In this document: positions 1-10,809 of the stretch, piece after piece
How positions within the stretch are numbered: position 1 is the stretch's first letter
Layout: every line of letters begins with the position of its first letter
Source of the DNA: Morchella semilibera
Taxonomy: Eukaryota > Ascomycota > Pezizomycetes > Pezizales > Morchellaceae
Direction: 5' to 3'
NCBI GenBank assembly: GCA_009192285.1
Contig: CM018603.1
Span: 7,189,613-7,253,612 of the forward strand
Length of the DNA: 64,000 nt
Translations under genes and position numbers: made by a program
The notes under the pieces: model-generated
What the model saw: only the letters and a program-made list of their open reading frames with translations
Databases searched by the model: none
What the model was told of the DNA's origin: nothing

Positions 1-94
1 ACCAGTACCATCTACATGGTATATACACCCCTTGTCATTAATCCATTCCTTAGATCCATAGGAGAAAGGGGGAGGGGGGAGGGAGGGCACTCAC

Positions 95-672
95 GGTGAG
101 ACGCCAATCTGCTCAGAAAGCGTGTATATTCCAAATATAGTCCCTCTTTTATCGCTCCCCACAATTACCAACGCCTTGCCCACGCCTTCCACGGGATTCT
201 CCACTACTGCCGTTATAAACGACTCCCACTTACCCTCTAGACCTGCTACATTGACCTTTCCCTCCTTCACAATTCCATCTACCAACCCAGACTGCCCTAA
301 ACAACCTACGATGATCGCTATCTGGGCCTTGACCTCACTAGTATTGTTCTGAGTCTTAGGGTAGTTCAGAGGACTAGTATAGTTCTGAATACTAGTATAG
401 CTCTGAGCACTAGTAGAGTTCTGAGTGCTAGTAGAGTTCTGAGTACTAGACGTATAGTTCTGAATCGTACTCTGCTTGCCGGTAACCCTGAGAAAATCAT
501 CGGAGAGCGATTGAGCGGCTATGTGCACTCCTTTGAAGTCCTTATCATCAATAAGGATTGGAGCAGAGACAAGATTGACCCCAGGTGGAGTGAAGGAGAT
601 GAAACTCTGCTCGCCGAGAGCACGGCACAGGGAAGCAGAGGCGAGTAGCCATGCCGTATATGGTAACAACAT
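95..672 (-). CDS. GH115 family glycosidase, first exon (partial)
   Basis: This is the N-terminal exon of a secreted glycoside hydrolase that resembles family GH115, whose known members are alpha-glucuronidases acting on xylan side chains. The start at 672 is followed by a hydrophobic signal peptide (residues 1 to about 19). The family's N-terminal region follows: the DFKGVHIAAQSLSDDF segment near residues 45-60, and an IVGSDKRGTIFGIYTLSEQIGVSP segment at the end of the exon, which in the family leads into a tryptophan-rich motif. A good donor (GTGAGTG) starts at 94, so the exon ends at 95 and the gene runs off the left edge. Between the two conserved parts sits a repetitive Asn/Ser/Thr insertion (described separately). 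A TATA-like stretch lies at 750-760 on the same strand. The family call rests on recognised motifs; activity cannot be judged because the catalytic part is outside the window. Confidence 0.75.
345..470 (-). repeat. Degenerate about 18-nt coding repeat inside the GH115 exon
   Basis: Seven or so imperfect units built on the plus-strand word agttctgagtactagta follow one another. In the protein they give successive Asn-Xaa-Thr/Ser triplets (NYTS, NSTS, NSTS, NYTS, NNTS), each a potential N-glycosylation sequon. The repeat stays in frame with the enzyme and lies between two conserved segments. Confidence 0.8.
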
Positions 673-3600
673 GTTTGCGAACTGAGAAGGCTCGAAGAAC
701 CAATACCTGTGACTTATTGTGATGAAGCAATTCGTACTGATATCCTTCTACATATAAATACTATCTCAGGAACGAGATGTTGTCGGTGACCGGACTATTC
801 CGCACCGAGCCTAGGGGGGGGGGGGATCATGTCTATCATATTGATCGCTTAAGATTCTCAAGTGTGGGGAATGGTCTAACTTCAAAGTTGTGGCGATGTT
901 TCTTTTAGCCTCAGAGGTTGCAGGTTACGGGATGCTCATCGCAGGTTATTAGGACCTTGGTTGTACGACCATCCCGGTGTATATACTACCCGGATTATTA
1001 TGGTCGCCCAAATCAAGCTTTCCTGTGCATACATGTAGTACGTACGCCCCAATCACCCCACAAAAACCTACATACATGTATCTCCAGACTGGTAGGAATG
1101 ATGCGAGTGAGAAGTGGTGAAGTGGGCAATAGACCCTAATCCCATCCCCAATTAAACATCCTTAAACCTCCCCCAAGGTCCATCGAAGGGAGGCACGTCC
1201 TGGATAACATAACCTTATTTCATGGATTAGGATACAATCAAACCTACCCATGGCCCCATACAACTGATCAGCGACAAGGAAAGTGACGGCGCCTGTAACG
1301 GAAGGAGTGGCCTTCCCTTCATCCCTTAGACGATTACCCTTGGATTCAATATAACATCGGTAAACGGGGCGGATTAAACCTTCTTAAAGTCCAAATACTC
1401 GTTTCCGGGGAGCATGTTTCATTTATAGCATATATACAATACTTTAATTTACATGGATGTGGTATAACCCAGCTATAAAGATAGAGGATTAACTGTCAGC
1501 CTGATCCAAGCTTATCGGCTAGAACGCTAAGTCGGCACTATAAATTTGTTCTCATGTAGTTTTGGCTGTAAGTAGGCAATTGGGTTCTGTTGGTAAAGTA
1601 CATGTATAATGAATTCTGGGGAACCAGGGGGTAAAATGCATGTACATGTAAGTACTTAATGTAGTAGGAGTACAAGTTAGCTGATATAGGAGTTAATTAT
1701 TTCTGCAGGGTTCCGTATTGGGGAAAAACTTAATATGGCCCTTGTACGTTAATTCTTGGCTTCATATGGCATTTTTTTAACCCGGGCCCAGACAATCTAT
1801 TTTGCAATTACATGCATACTTGTATATACATGTACTTGTATGTGTGTGTGTGTGTTCGCTTCCGCTTTAGTGCATTCACGCGAAGACTGATATATCCTCT
1901 AGCTGCTTGTACAAATAGAGCCATAAAAACTATTGGTTGTGATACATGAGATAAGAGTCTCGTACGTCCCTCAAAAGCCTTTGGGTACCTGCATCATACA
2001 CCACGACAGAAACGCAATATACATGTATGTACCTACATACACTCACGTTGTAAAATGGGGCATGTGGTTCCATCAATTAATATTCCACTGCTGTACTATA
2101 ATAGGTGCGGTGAATTTGTACACCCTAGCCTACATAACTTACGTCGGCCTGGGGAAAAAGGGCGCGTGGTAGAAATTACATGCATACATGTGGGTATAGA
2201 TAAATAAATGTATTACACAAGAAGCGGGATAGAGAATATACCCCACTAACGTCATTGGTGAGCACGTCTCCCTATATCTACATGTATCTACCATCATGAT
2301 CACTCGGGGTGAGCTCCATTTGAATCTGGATTTATCGCTGGAATTACCGTTCCCGAAGGCCAGCTACTTGAAACAATTTTATCAACGGGAAAACAAAGGT
2401 CTCAGTGAAGTAATGTTTTTCCGGTGCAGTAAGATGAAACCTGCAATCGGGCAATCGGCTAATACACAAGTTATAGGTATCGTCCTTATCGCTGTTGTTA
2501 CCAATATTACACTCATTAAGGTGGAGATACATTTCGTGAAGCTATTTGGTAGCTCATCAGGTATACGTAGATCAAATAAGGCCAAAGAGTTTTGACAATA
2601 TCAACGCCTTAGGCCAGATCTAGAATAATCATGGCATGATATTCTACGCATATATGCCTGGTACATGATTTTAAAGGCCACTTTCTGGCCATATTCTTCA
2701 ATGGTTTTTTTTTTCCGCCTTACTAAGGTACATCGTATACATGTATGATATGTTAATCACTTTGAATCCCCCCTTGCTTCTCAAACGTTTCTGATCCAAA
2801 GACAGAAAGCACACGCGATAGGAAGTCAGATGCAGAACTGAAATATGCGATACAAGCACAGAGTACCATATCATGTAAACCAGTTTCTCCATGCATGGTG
2901 CCGGTGGTAAGAATAATACATGTATTTCCATGTACTTACGCAAGTCACGGGCCACATACATACACCTGGGTTAGGGTCAATGGGAGGCTGATGTTTCATG
3001 TTCCACGGTAGTTAGAGAAGACATTTTTTCCTTTCTCTTCCATGGTTCCGATTGCGTGGAATTAATTATAGCTTAGTCCCTGAGATCCACAAAGACCGTG
3101 TGTAGCCTAGGATTTTATGCGTTGGAAGGTTACCTAAATGGGCGACCATATTATTGTTAACTATATGTGGGTGGATACATTCATGTACATACTAGGCGCC
3201 TCTCAAAGATTCCTTCAATTTACTCGTCATTCACCCTAAGCAAAATGACCCCGGAGAAGGAGCCGAAAGAGCGACGGATGTTTCTTGATGGTTACCAGCT
3301 ACTCCCAGGACACAGGCTGGTCGAGGATTTCATATGCGAGGAAGATTCGATGTAAGGAATACCTTGCTCCATTGCTGTAAGTAGTCAGTACATTACATGT
3401 AAGGAACGTGCTTCGCGCATCTCAGCCGTTTGCATTCTGCAGGGAGTTTTTTGAGTGGTTATACACGCAATAATTACCACCTTGCATGGAAGGAGGACCC
3501 TTAATATCTCTCTAGAGCACCTACTGTCCTATCATGGGTTATTTATTTTAAAAAACGATTTTCAGGCGTTTGGGGGGGAATTTTTAACCTTCACCTATAA

Positions 3601-4185
3601 CGAATGCATGTTGAGCCGTTGCAACTGAACTCATCCTCTGACGCGCCGCCGAAACTCTTTTCGCTTCGATACATGTAGTCGTTAATGGTCATCTAGACCA
3701 ATGAAAACCTGAAACGGGCTAGCCATCCCTACTTGACAGGGTGGATGGATGATCCAAATATCGATAACCTCAGAAATCCGCTTCCAATGGCCATCCCTGG
3801 AACCTAGCATCCCTGTATGCGAGGTTTCAGAAAAAGTATTGGAGATGCTGGACATTATCGCTGAAATATGGCAGACCAATGGTTATTAGTATGTGAGAGG
3901 GTTGAAGAATATCTATAATCTATCTATTCCTCTTCCTCCCCCTCCTTCTCCTCTTCTTCCTTTCCTTCTTCCTCTAGTTCCGTTCATCCGTTTTGGTGAC
4001 GACGTCGTTCTCTAACATATTTTTTTCTTTTTGGTCAGATTGTTTAGGTCGGTTGGACGATAACTTTGAGAGTTCGGTTCCACGTCCATTTACATTCATT
4101 CTTTCAACTTATATTCGAAAAGGACCGGTTCCAATCTGCAGTGGCTCTCTCTCTATTGTTGTTAACTCGCTCTCCAGGCTTCTAG
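673..4185. other. Intergenic region, no convincing gene
   Basis: About 3.5 kb between the divergent GH115 gene and the small gene at 4.2 kb. The open frames here are short (under about 100 codons), have no recognisable family and do not join into a spliced model I can support. The stretch contains many copies of TACATGTA (for example 1643-1650, 2020-2027, 3394-3401), a TG microsatellite near 1840-1855 and a C/T-rich tract at 3925-3975. Confidence 0.6.
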
Positions 4186-4556
4186 GAGGATCAGGTTTCA
4201 AAGTAGGGATCAACATCAAAGGACCGACATCTACTATAATTGAGGGATCAACATTTTGCCATCATTTCACTTTTATTTCCAGTAAACATAAGTGCTAGCT
4301 AGGCTAGTTTAAAAAAAAATTTCTTTTCCAATATGGCTCAGCCAGTAGCAGTATCACCTTCAATGATTATCCCTCCTATTGGGACCAGAATAACGGAGGT
4401 GGCGAACTCATCTACTACATCTCTGCATTCAACATTCAAACCGCAAAATATTTCGGCACCAAGAATCCGGATATTACTTGCACCCTATATGTCTCCTTTC
4501 ATTGTACCACTACACAAGGTCGAGACGTGGGATGTACGTGCATAAATCTCGATTGA
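4186..4556 (+). CDS. Small cysteine-containing protein, 3' exons (5' end unresolved)
   Basis: Two plus-strand exons join cleanly. The first ends at 4281 after the segment GINIKGPTSTIIEGSTFCHH; a 60-nt intron (4282-4341, GTAAAC to CAG) follows; the second runs from 4342 to the stop at 4556. Phase 1 is kept across the junction. The joined tail has Cys residues in CHH, TCTLYV, HCTT and GCTC and many Tyr, Asn and Thr residues, suggesting a beta-rich, possibly secreted protein. The left limit given is only the nearest plausible acceptor (CTTCTAG, ending 4185); no in-frame ATG or signal peptide was found upstream, so at least one 5' exon is missing or the gene is decayed. I do not recognise the family. 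It lies about 190 bp before the next gene on the same strand. Confidence 0.45.
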
Positions 4557-4749
4557 ATAAACCCCCTTCGATCTATCTATTATAGCAAGGATTATTGCTG
4601 ATCAAATATATAAACAAATGTAGCTACTACATAAGGCCCTGCAAAGCCTCTTTGGTCTTGACATTTTCAACAATTCTTCGATACGCATAACCGACCAACA
4701 CGGAAACTCGATTTTACCTCCTGTTTGGAAAGACCTGCTTGAACCCGAC

Positions 4750-6155
4750 ATGACTATAATTGTCGATACTTGCTCCCTACAAGCCGAAAACTCTCCGGTA
4801 ACTTTTGAATTCGAACAACCACCGCCCGCATTTCGTTCTGACTCGCCGCCTGCTTCTCCCGCTTTTACAAACACTAGAATCTCGGAAGATAGCTGTGCCT
4901 ATGACTCTGCTAGTACTTACATGGGCCAAATGGGTGCTACCATTGGGCAGGCTGTGCCAATGCCTCCAACCCCTCTTGGGACACCTAATATTTACGCCCG
5001 AAGGACATCGAGGGATATGATTAAAGAGTGGTCGGAGAAAGTGGATGAGGAGGAAAAGAAGGGCACGTCTGTTGAGATGTTTGCTGGGCCGGACTTGGGG
5101 CATCCTTCTAAATCCTCAGAGAAGGAGCAACCCACATCCGCAGGGGAGCCTGTAACGCAGGAAAGCACCTCCAAAGCAAAGTCTTTCAAGTCTAGCGTAT
5201 CTCGCTTTGCACGGGCAGTTCTGTGTGTGCTCACATACTCAAAGGACTCGCCAAACTCCAGGTCCTCAGACAAAAGGAAACGGGCTCCCACACCATCTGA
5301 CAAGCCCAGACGCACAACCGCCGGCACGAACTCCACCGACAAACAACCCCCAAAAACCCAATTTACCACTCGCGTCTACCATATTCCCTCTGAGCGGCGG
5401 GCAGCATCGATATCACGCCGCCGTGGCATACCTTCACTCACTCCGGTCTCCACTCCCCCTGTAACAACGGGGACCCGTAACCGTGCTGATGTCCGGCGCT
5501 CAAAATCGCTATCACACTTGAAACTACCTTCCTTCTCATCCACTAGGGCCACCATATCGTCACCACTCCCCACTCCCACGCCGTCAATTAAATTCCGTCC
5601 CCGGTCAAAGTCATTCACATCTACACGGAACAGCAGTAAGCTGTCAGTGGTAGCTCCGCCGGTACCGCCACGAAGGCCAAGCCTTGAACTGGGGACAAAC
5701 GCTCAATACAAGAGCCTCACGCTCGATAAAGCAACAATCACGGAGATGTTCAAAGAACTCGACGGCGAAACACTAGCAGGACGCAGCAGAAGCGGAACTG
5801 GAGCTACATCCTCTACGTTAGCTGTTTCCACACCTACCCCTCAAGAGGTATGCAAAAGTCATGGTTTATATACTCATTATTAATCTCATTATTATTTTTC
5901 TCACGCATAAACTAACATTATCAGCTACCAAAGCCACTTCCAAAACCTCCTTACAAGTTCTCTGCGTTTCCAGCTCCTTCACCGCCAAGGTCCCCAATAA
6001 TTGGTTTTGGGGATGACTATGTAGTTTATGAGGAAGTTGGGCGACCATCAACAGCAGTCACAAGGCGGATCACGAAGGTGACTTTGAGGAAGGTGGCGAG
6101 TAGTGACTTTACGCCGGTGAAGCCGAGGAGGGCTAAGACTGTACAGACATTTTAG
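4750..6155 (+). CDS. Disordered Ser/Pro/Arg-rich protein of 442 residues, unknown function
   Basis: Two exons, 4750-5847 and 5925-6155, flank a 77-nt intron (GTATGC donor, ACTAAC branch site, TCAG acceptor). The junction is in phase 0 and the second exon ends in TAG. The protein is almost entirely low complexity: Ser, Pro, Thr, Arg and Lys dominate and there is no recognisable folded domain. Repeated basic-serine motifs (RRSKSLS and RPRSKSF) look like sites for basophilic kinases. A PPVPPRRPSL segment around residues 300-310 is a typical SH3-type polyproline ligand. The C-terminal 40 residues are basic and end in VQTF. Such proteins in fungi are often linked to polarity or cytoskeleton, but that is only inference. 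The splice fit and consistent coding character make the gene itself likely. Confidence 0.75.
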
Positions 6156-7495
6156 CTGTTGGTATGCTCATTGAGTGATACCTTTATATATGCGTGGTGG
6201 TGGTTTATCTTACGCGGTGGGAGTTTAATTGTGGGGGTTTATGTAATATTATGGGTTCTTTTCTTCTATCTTCTAGGGTCAGAGGAGGGAGCAGGGGTGG
6301 GCGGGAAAAGGAGAGGGAAGACGAGGGAGAAGGGGGGGGGGGGGGGTTGGAAGGAGTGGAGTTTGCGGTTTATCTAAATATAAATGAAAAACTACTTTGT
6401 GAGTACATATAGCTGGTTATTAACAGGCAAGTAATATATAGCACTGTCAAATAAAGGTAGACCTTTACATTCTTTGAACGCTTGTAGTCTATGGAGTGAG
6501 CCTGATACGCCCATTGAGGTCCAAACTACCTAAATGAGCATCTACTATAGCTGTTACTCGGAACGATATCCGAGGCACACACAACCCACATGTAGCCACA
6601 AAGCCAGGTCCCTATCCAAGCTACATGACGTGTGTTCATATGTCGATCACTCAACGACCGACAACCCCTAACCCCAACCCCAACCCCAACCCCAACCTCA
6701 TCCCATCCCCACCCCCATCCCCCGCAAGACGCAGAGTTCCTAGTCCCAGCCACCACCTCACCTCCAACAACCAAAGCTAGAGATCCCCCCCCCCCCGTTC
6801 GTCCGACCAACCAGTTCCCCGTTCGCCCGGAAACATCAGCCACAAAGCTCGGTGTTGCTTTGACCCGAGATTTCGAGCGTGGCTTGTGTGTTGCGGGCGG
6901 TGGATATCTGCACCTACACCTACAACAGGAGGGGAGCACCGCGCCTAGGGTAGGGTAGGGTGTTGTTTGCGTCGAAGGGTGGAGAGCAGTGGGTTGCTCG
7001 ATTGATTGATGGTGATGGGTGGTTCGAGTGATGGGTTGTGACGGTTGGTGAGGTGTTTCACTTGTGGGGCGCTGGCGTGCGTTAGCGCGTCCCAACGCAG
7101 AAAGGTGCGTTAGTAGTGATTATGTTACCAATCGTGTATATATATATTGGACCTAATAATTAATATTATAAAGGTCGAAAAAGAGTACTATCAATCTGCT
7201 AGTTGGTTATGAGCTAGCTATATACATACCTACCCCAACTACTACTACTACTGAGCACTGTCTACTAAGTTACTAGCTATGAATATTACTAAATCTATGT
7301 AAGTATCTAATTAAAGCCACTAAAAAAAGATATTGTAAATGTCTCACGAAAACGCGAAGGAAATGCTAGTCGTCCCTAAATCCACCGTCAAGTCTACCAA
7401 AGGTAGAAAAAAAAGGGGGGAAAGGATAAAAAGGGGGCAAATTCAGCACATATCAAGCTCCATATCTCACTCACGATCACTTCACATACCTGGCT
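6156..7495. other. Intergenic region between two convergent genes
   Basis: About 1.3 kb between the tails of the Ser/Pro-rich gene and the chromodomain gene. It contains a G-rich tract at 6290-6360, a telomere-like array at 6663-6696 and a C-run near 6787. Open frames of up to 189 codons cross it on both strands, but they are produced by the simple repeats and show no family resemblance. Confidence 0.6.
6663..6696 (+). repeat. Short interstitial telomere-like array (AACCCC)n
   Basis: About five AACCCC units in a row, the first broken by TA so that it reads AACCCCTAACCCC. The opposite strand reads GGGGTT, close to but not identical with the common fungal telomere unit TTAGGG. Exact two-unit TTAGGG-type matches occur elsewhere in the window (18350-18361, 54694-54706). 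Confidence 0.7.
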
Positions 7496-8815
7496 TCAAT
7501 ACCCTTTCAGGCTCTCCTTCCACTCATGCACCTTCCTATAGAACTCCTCCACCAGCTCTGACGGCAGCGCCTCCTCCGGCTCCCACGTATCATCCTCGCA
7601 GCCAAACCCCTCCCAATGCACCAATAGCCTCCTCTTCCCCCCAATCCCATCTTCCGCGCCCACAACCATCTCCCCGCGAATTCTGTCAATTATGTAGACC
7701 CCATCCTCCTGCCCGCCCCTCCCTTCCTTCCCATATCCGCTCTTCCTCTCGGGCGGCGGGACAACAACGACTTGGTCGATCGCTATTCTAGGCGGTGTCC
7801 GCGAGCCTGCGGGCAGCGAGATTTTCAGGAACCGCCTCTGCACAGGAATGCTGGGTATGACCAGGAAGGGGCCGTCAAAGATGTCGGTGGTGTCGATGCT
7901 GTTGGGGAGGTGGGAAGCGACCGGGCGACGGCGAAGAACCCAACTTCCTGGAGGTGGTGGGGTAATGGGGGCGACGCCTAGTGTAGGGGGCTGCAGGGGA
8001 TGGGGTGTATGAGGTGTGGGCGGTGGGGGAGCCCTTGGCAGAGGACAGAGGGGGTAGCGCTCTGCGATCGAGCTGGAGACAGGGGGAGGGGTTTCGGTCT
8101 TGATACTGACGGGAGAAGATAGGTCGGGATATGTATGAGTGGAGGGGGTTGGAGTGAGAGCTTGACCCTGAGGACTTTGGGTTGGTGAGGCTTGAGTAGG
8201 ATGGGTTTGGGAAGAGTTATGGGGAGGGGAAGAGATGGGTGGGCCATATCTGCTCTGGATGTTGAGCTCCAACGAGATGGGAGAATCCGGCCCCTCTGGC
8301 TGATCCTGGGTCTGGATCTTGTCGGTGGTAGGCTGCACATTGTCAATGATTTCCTGGTCAGAAATGTCAGGAAGATCCTCCTCCTCCCCCTCCTCCCCCT
8401 CCCCCTCCTCATAATCATAATCATTATCATCCACATGATGATCTTCTTCCCCATCCTGCTCCTGCCCCTCTTCCTGTATCTGCTCCTGCTCCTGCTCCTG
8501 TCCCTGTTCCAATATCTCACACCTTTCCATCTTTATCTTCACCCCACTCCTGCCCCTCCTCCTCGGCTTCCGGACCCTACTGCCAATGACTGCCCCAGGC
8601 TCAGTAAGCAGCCTTCTCCGCTCACCCGCGAGATATACCAGGTAGCCCAGATCACCCGTTTCCCCAAGCCCCCGCTGCTGGTCATGTCTCCACGCAAGAA
8701 ACACAACACCACAGAAAAAGGCGACAGGCCATGTGACGATGAGGTGGTAGACATCCAGTGGGTTCAGTGGGATCGAGCCGGGCATTATCGTAGGGACAGC
8801 TCTGTGTATGGGCAT
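7496..8815 (-). CDS. Chromodomain protein with an N-terminal hydrophobic segment, 439 residues
   Basis: A single open exon. The C-terminal 68 residues form a chromodomain: VYIIDRI, then LLVHWEGF and DDTWEPEE. Tyr374, Trp401 and Trp411 occupy the positions that form the methyl-lysine cage in HP1-type domains, so binding of methylated histone H3 is likely. A loop of about 12 residues separates the first two strands. Residues about 19-42 (around TWPVAFFCGVVFLAW) form one hydrophobic helix long enough to cross a membrane, followed by a basic RKPRRRGRS stretch that could be a nuclear signal. Then come a Glu/Gln/Asp-rich tract (coded by CTC and CTG repeats at 8370-8515) and a Pro/Ser-rich linker. 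No integrase or reverse transcriptase is nearby, so this is not the tail of a chromovirus. A second ATG at codon 11 is an alternative start that keeps the helix. The chromodomain call is firm; membrane insertion is inference. Confidence 0.8.
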   Translation of the reverse strand: MPIHRAVPTIMPGSIPLNPLDVYHLIVTWPVAFFCGVVFLAWRHDQQRGLGETGDLGYLVYLAGERRRLLTEPGAVIGSRVRKPRRRGRSGVKIKMERCEILEQGQEQEQEQIQEEGQEQDGEEDHHVDDNDYDYEEGEGEEGEEEDLPDISDQEIIDNVQPTTDKIQTQDQPEGPDSPISLELNIQSRYGPPISSPPHNSSQTHPTQASPTQSPQGQALTPTPSTHTYPDLSSPVSIKTETPPPVSSSIAERYPLCPLPRAPPPPTPHTPHPLQPPTLGVAPITPPPPGSWVLRRRPVASHLPNSIDTTDIFDGPFLVIPSIPVQRRFLKISLPAGSRTPPRIAIDQVVVVPPPERKSGYGKEGRGGQEDGVYIIDRIRGEMVVGAEDGIGGKRRLLVHWEGFGCEDDTWEPEEALPSELVEEFYRKVHEWKESLKGY

Positions 8816-9734
8816 GTGATGTAGGGGGGATGCGGGGAGATGAGAGAGTGAGGTGTTACGCCGATGTGTGATTGATGTACTGAGTGGATTTCTATCATAT
8901 CATGATGTGGTGTGATGTGTGAGATATACCGTATACCATAATAATATATGCTCCACCATCATGATATGAGATACTGCCATACAAAGTACGACTCGATATG
9001 TGAGTTACATATATACTTGTATAACTGTATAATGTATCCCAAGGGTAAGTTTGTCCCCTCCTACAAACCCGTAAAGTACATCATATACCTACATATAATG
9101 TATACAGACAATAATCACTAACTATCACTCGCACCTCCTCCCTCCCTCTCTCCCTCTCTCTCTCTCTCTCCCTCTCCCTCACACACACACACACACCCTC
9201 TCTCTCTCACAAGCACAAACACCCACACACTCTTCCACACCCACACCCACACCCACACTCACAAACAAACCCCCTGATCGGCAGTGCAGCCCCCGAAACC
9301 GCGCTTGCGATGGTAGCCAATGGAATAAGTGTTGCCATCCTTGTACATTAGTTTCTCTGCTCACCTTATTAGCTGGGGTATGTACCTACTTTCGACATGT
9401 ACCTACATGTACTCTACTCTACCCACCTACACGGGAAAAATAAATAAAAAATAATATAAAAAAAAAGAGTCTAGACAATGACAACAACAAACTCTAAATG
9501 CCACGCGCAGAGATCTGGCACGACCACACAGGCCAGAGCAAGATCGAACGTCGCACAACAGCTAGGATGAGACGGCGGTTGGAGGGGAGGGGAGGGGGAT
9601 TGATTGATACTGTTATATTACTGGCTGGTAAAATAGTAGCTAGTATGTACTCCTCTAGTACTACCTAGTACTCTAGTAGTAGGGGACTACCTAGGTATTT
9701 CGGTGTGTGGGGAGGGGGGGAGAGGTATACTTAC
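8816..9734. other. Upstream region of the chromodomain gene with CT and CA microsatellites
   Basis: About 0.9 kb, AT-rich near 8880-9120. It holds a dense run of CT and CA repeats from about 9137 to 9260 (CTCTCT, ACACAC and CCACAC units). A possible minus-strand coding segment near 9270-9350 (reading YSIGYHRKRGFGG) could belong to the gene whose exon lies at 9735-9870, but I could not join them in phase. Confidence 0.4.
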
Positions 9735-9870
9735 ATTTCTGGAACAAATCGCTGCAGTGTTCTGGGACGCGGGAGATAGTCAGAAGATCCTGGTAGATCA
9801 GAAACTGGGCGGGGGGTGGGTTCAGCTGGCTTTTGTCAATTACGAAGGATGGAACAGCTGTTTCGATTTG
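9735..9870 (-). CDS. Possible internal exon of an unresolved spliced gene
   Basis: On the minus strand 136 nt lie between a CATCCAG acceptor and a strong GTAAGT donor. They encode 45 residues of ordinary composition, beginning QIETAVPSFVIDKSQ and ending EHCSDLFQK, unlike the low-complexity surroundings. A hydrophobic segment (LVLTTIAVPTVIVVGLRDSG) is coded on the same strand near 10150-10220 and might be an upstream exon. I do not recognise the family and found neither start nor stop exons. It could be part of a small membrane or secreted protein. Confidence 0.3.
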
Positions 9871-10809
9871 CTGGATGTTTGGGCCGGGGGAAATAAAATA
9901 AAATAAAATAAGAAAAGATGTGGAAGAGTGGCCGGCCAGCGAGTACGATGATGATGATGCGGGCGTGTGGGACACCAAAGTGCATGAGAGCTGGTCGCTG
10001 GCTGGTTGACGTCACGAAAATTTGTGGAGAGTTGAGGCGAGTGAGAGGTTATGCACTTACCCTCCCCCCACCCATTACTACTATCACTACAACCTCTTAC
10101 TATACTACTTCCACAACCAACGCCATTATCATTACTGTACTGTACTGTACTTCAATGTACCCGAGTCTCTCAAGCCCACAACGATAACCGTCGGAACAGC
10201 GATAGTGGTCAGAACCAATTGGATTTGTAGAATGAGAAAAAAAGAAAAAGAAAAAAGATCAAAGCCCTAGAGAAGCTCTAGAGCGGTAAGTATATATATA
10301 TATAAATGTCAAAAAATAGACAGTAGTGAAGTAAGTACTTTTCCAAATCCCAAGATCCAACCTACTACATACATCCCAATTGCAATTCGATTCCCTCCGT
10401 AGAGAAAATAAAAACAAAAACAAAAACAAAAACTGGAAAAGAAAAGGTTTGATAGCAGAGTAGTAGGCAAGAAGGTATCCAAAGAGAGAAAAAACCCTTA
10501 AAAAAATAAAAGATCAGAATTACAGGCCTCCTAAAGTAAAAAAAAACGAAAACAAAAAAACAAATGAAAAAAACGGATTAATGAGTCAAGTGTCCCTAGT
10601 GTGTGTAGTATAGATTTTTTTCCCCACCATATGCGCCCCTCCCAAGAAAGTTTCCAAACCAAATAAAAGATGAAAAAAAAAATATTCTAGGAAAGAAAAA
10701 AATAAAATTATGAGATAAGGTAAACGCCAGCCTGTAATCGTATCAGTCGTATATTCACAATTGCCTCCCTCCTCCTTAAGTCCGCACCCAACTAATCCCA
10801 CGCAGTATG
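9871..10809. other. Intergenic region left of the 944-residue gene
   Basis: About 0.9 kb of A-rich DNA with simple repeats (AAATA units at 9890-9910, AAAAAC units near 10410-10430, TATATA at 10293-10304). The right end should contain the 3' untranslated region of the minus-strand gene ending at 10810. No further gene is supported, apart from the hydrophobic minus-strand segment near 10150-10220 noted with the exon at 9735. Confidence 0.5.

Noticed and set aside
6526-7095. Minus-strand open frame of 189 codons
   Set aside because: It runs through the telomere-like array and C-runs, reads as Gly/Val/Arg/Thr low complexity, and has no domain or splice support.
7496-7700. Chromodomain as the tail of a Ty3/gypsy integrase
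   Set aside because: No integrase, RNase H or reverse transcriptase motifs and no LTRs flank it; the chromodomain ends a normal fungal-type protein.
9137-9260. CRISPR-like regular repeats
   Set aside because: These are simple CT and CA microsatellites without spacers, and the genome is eukaryotic.
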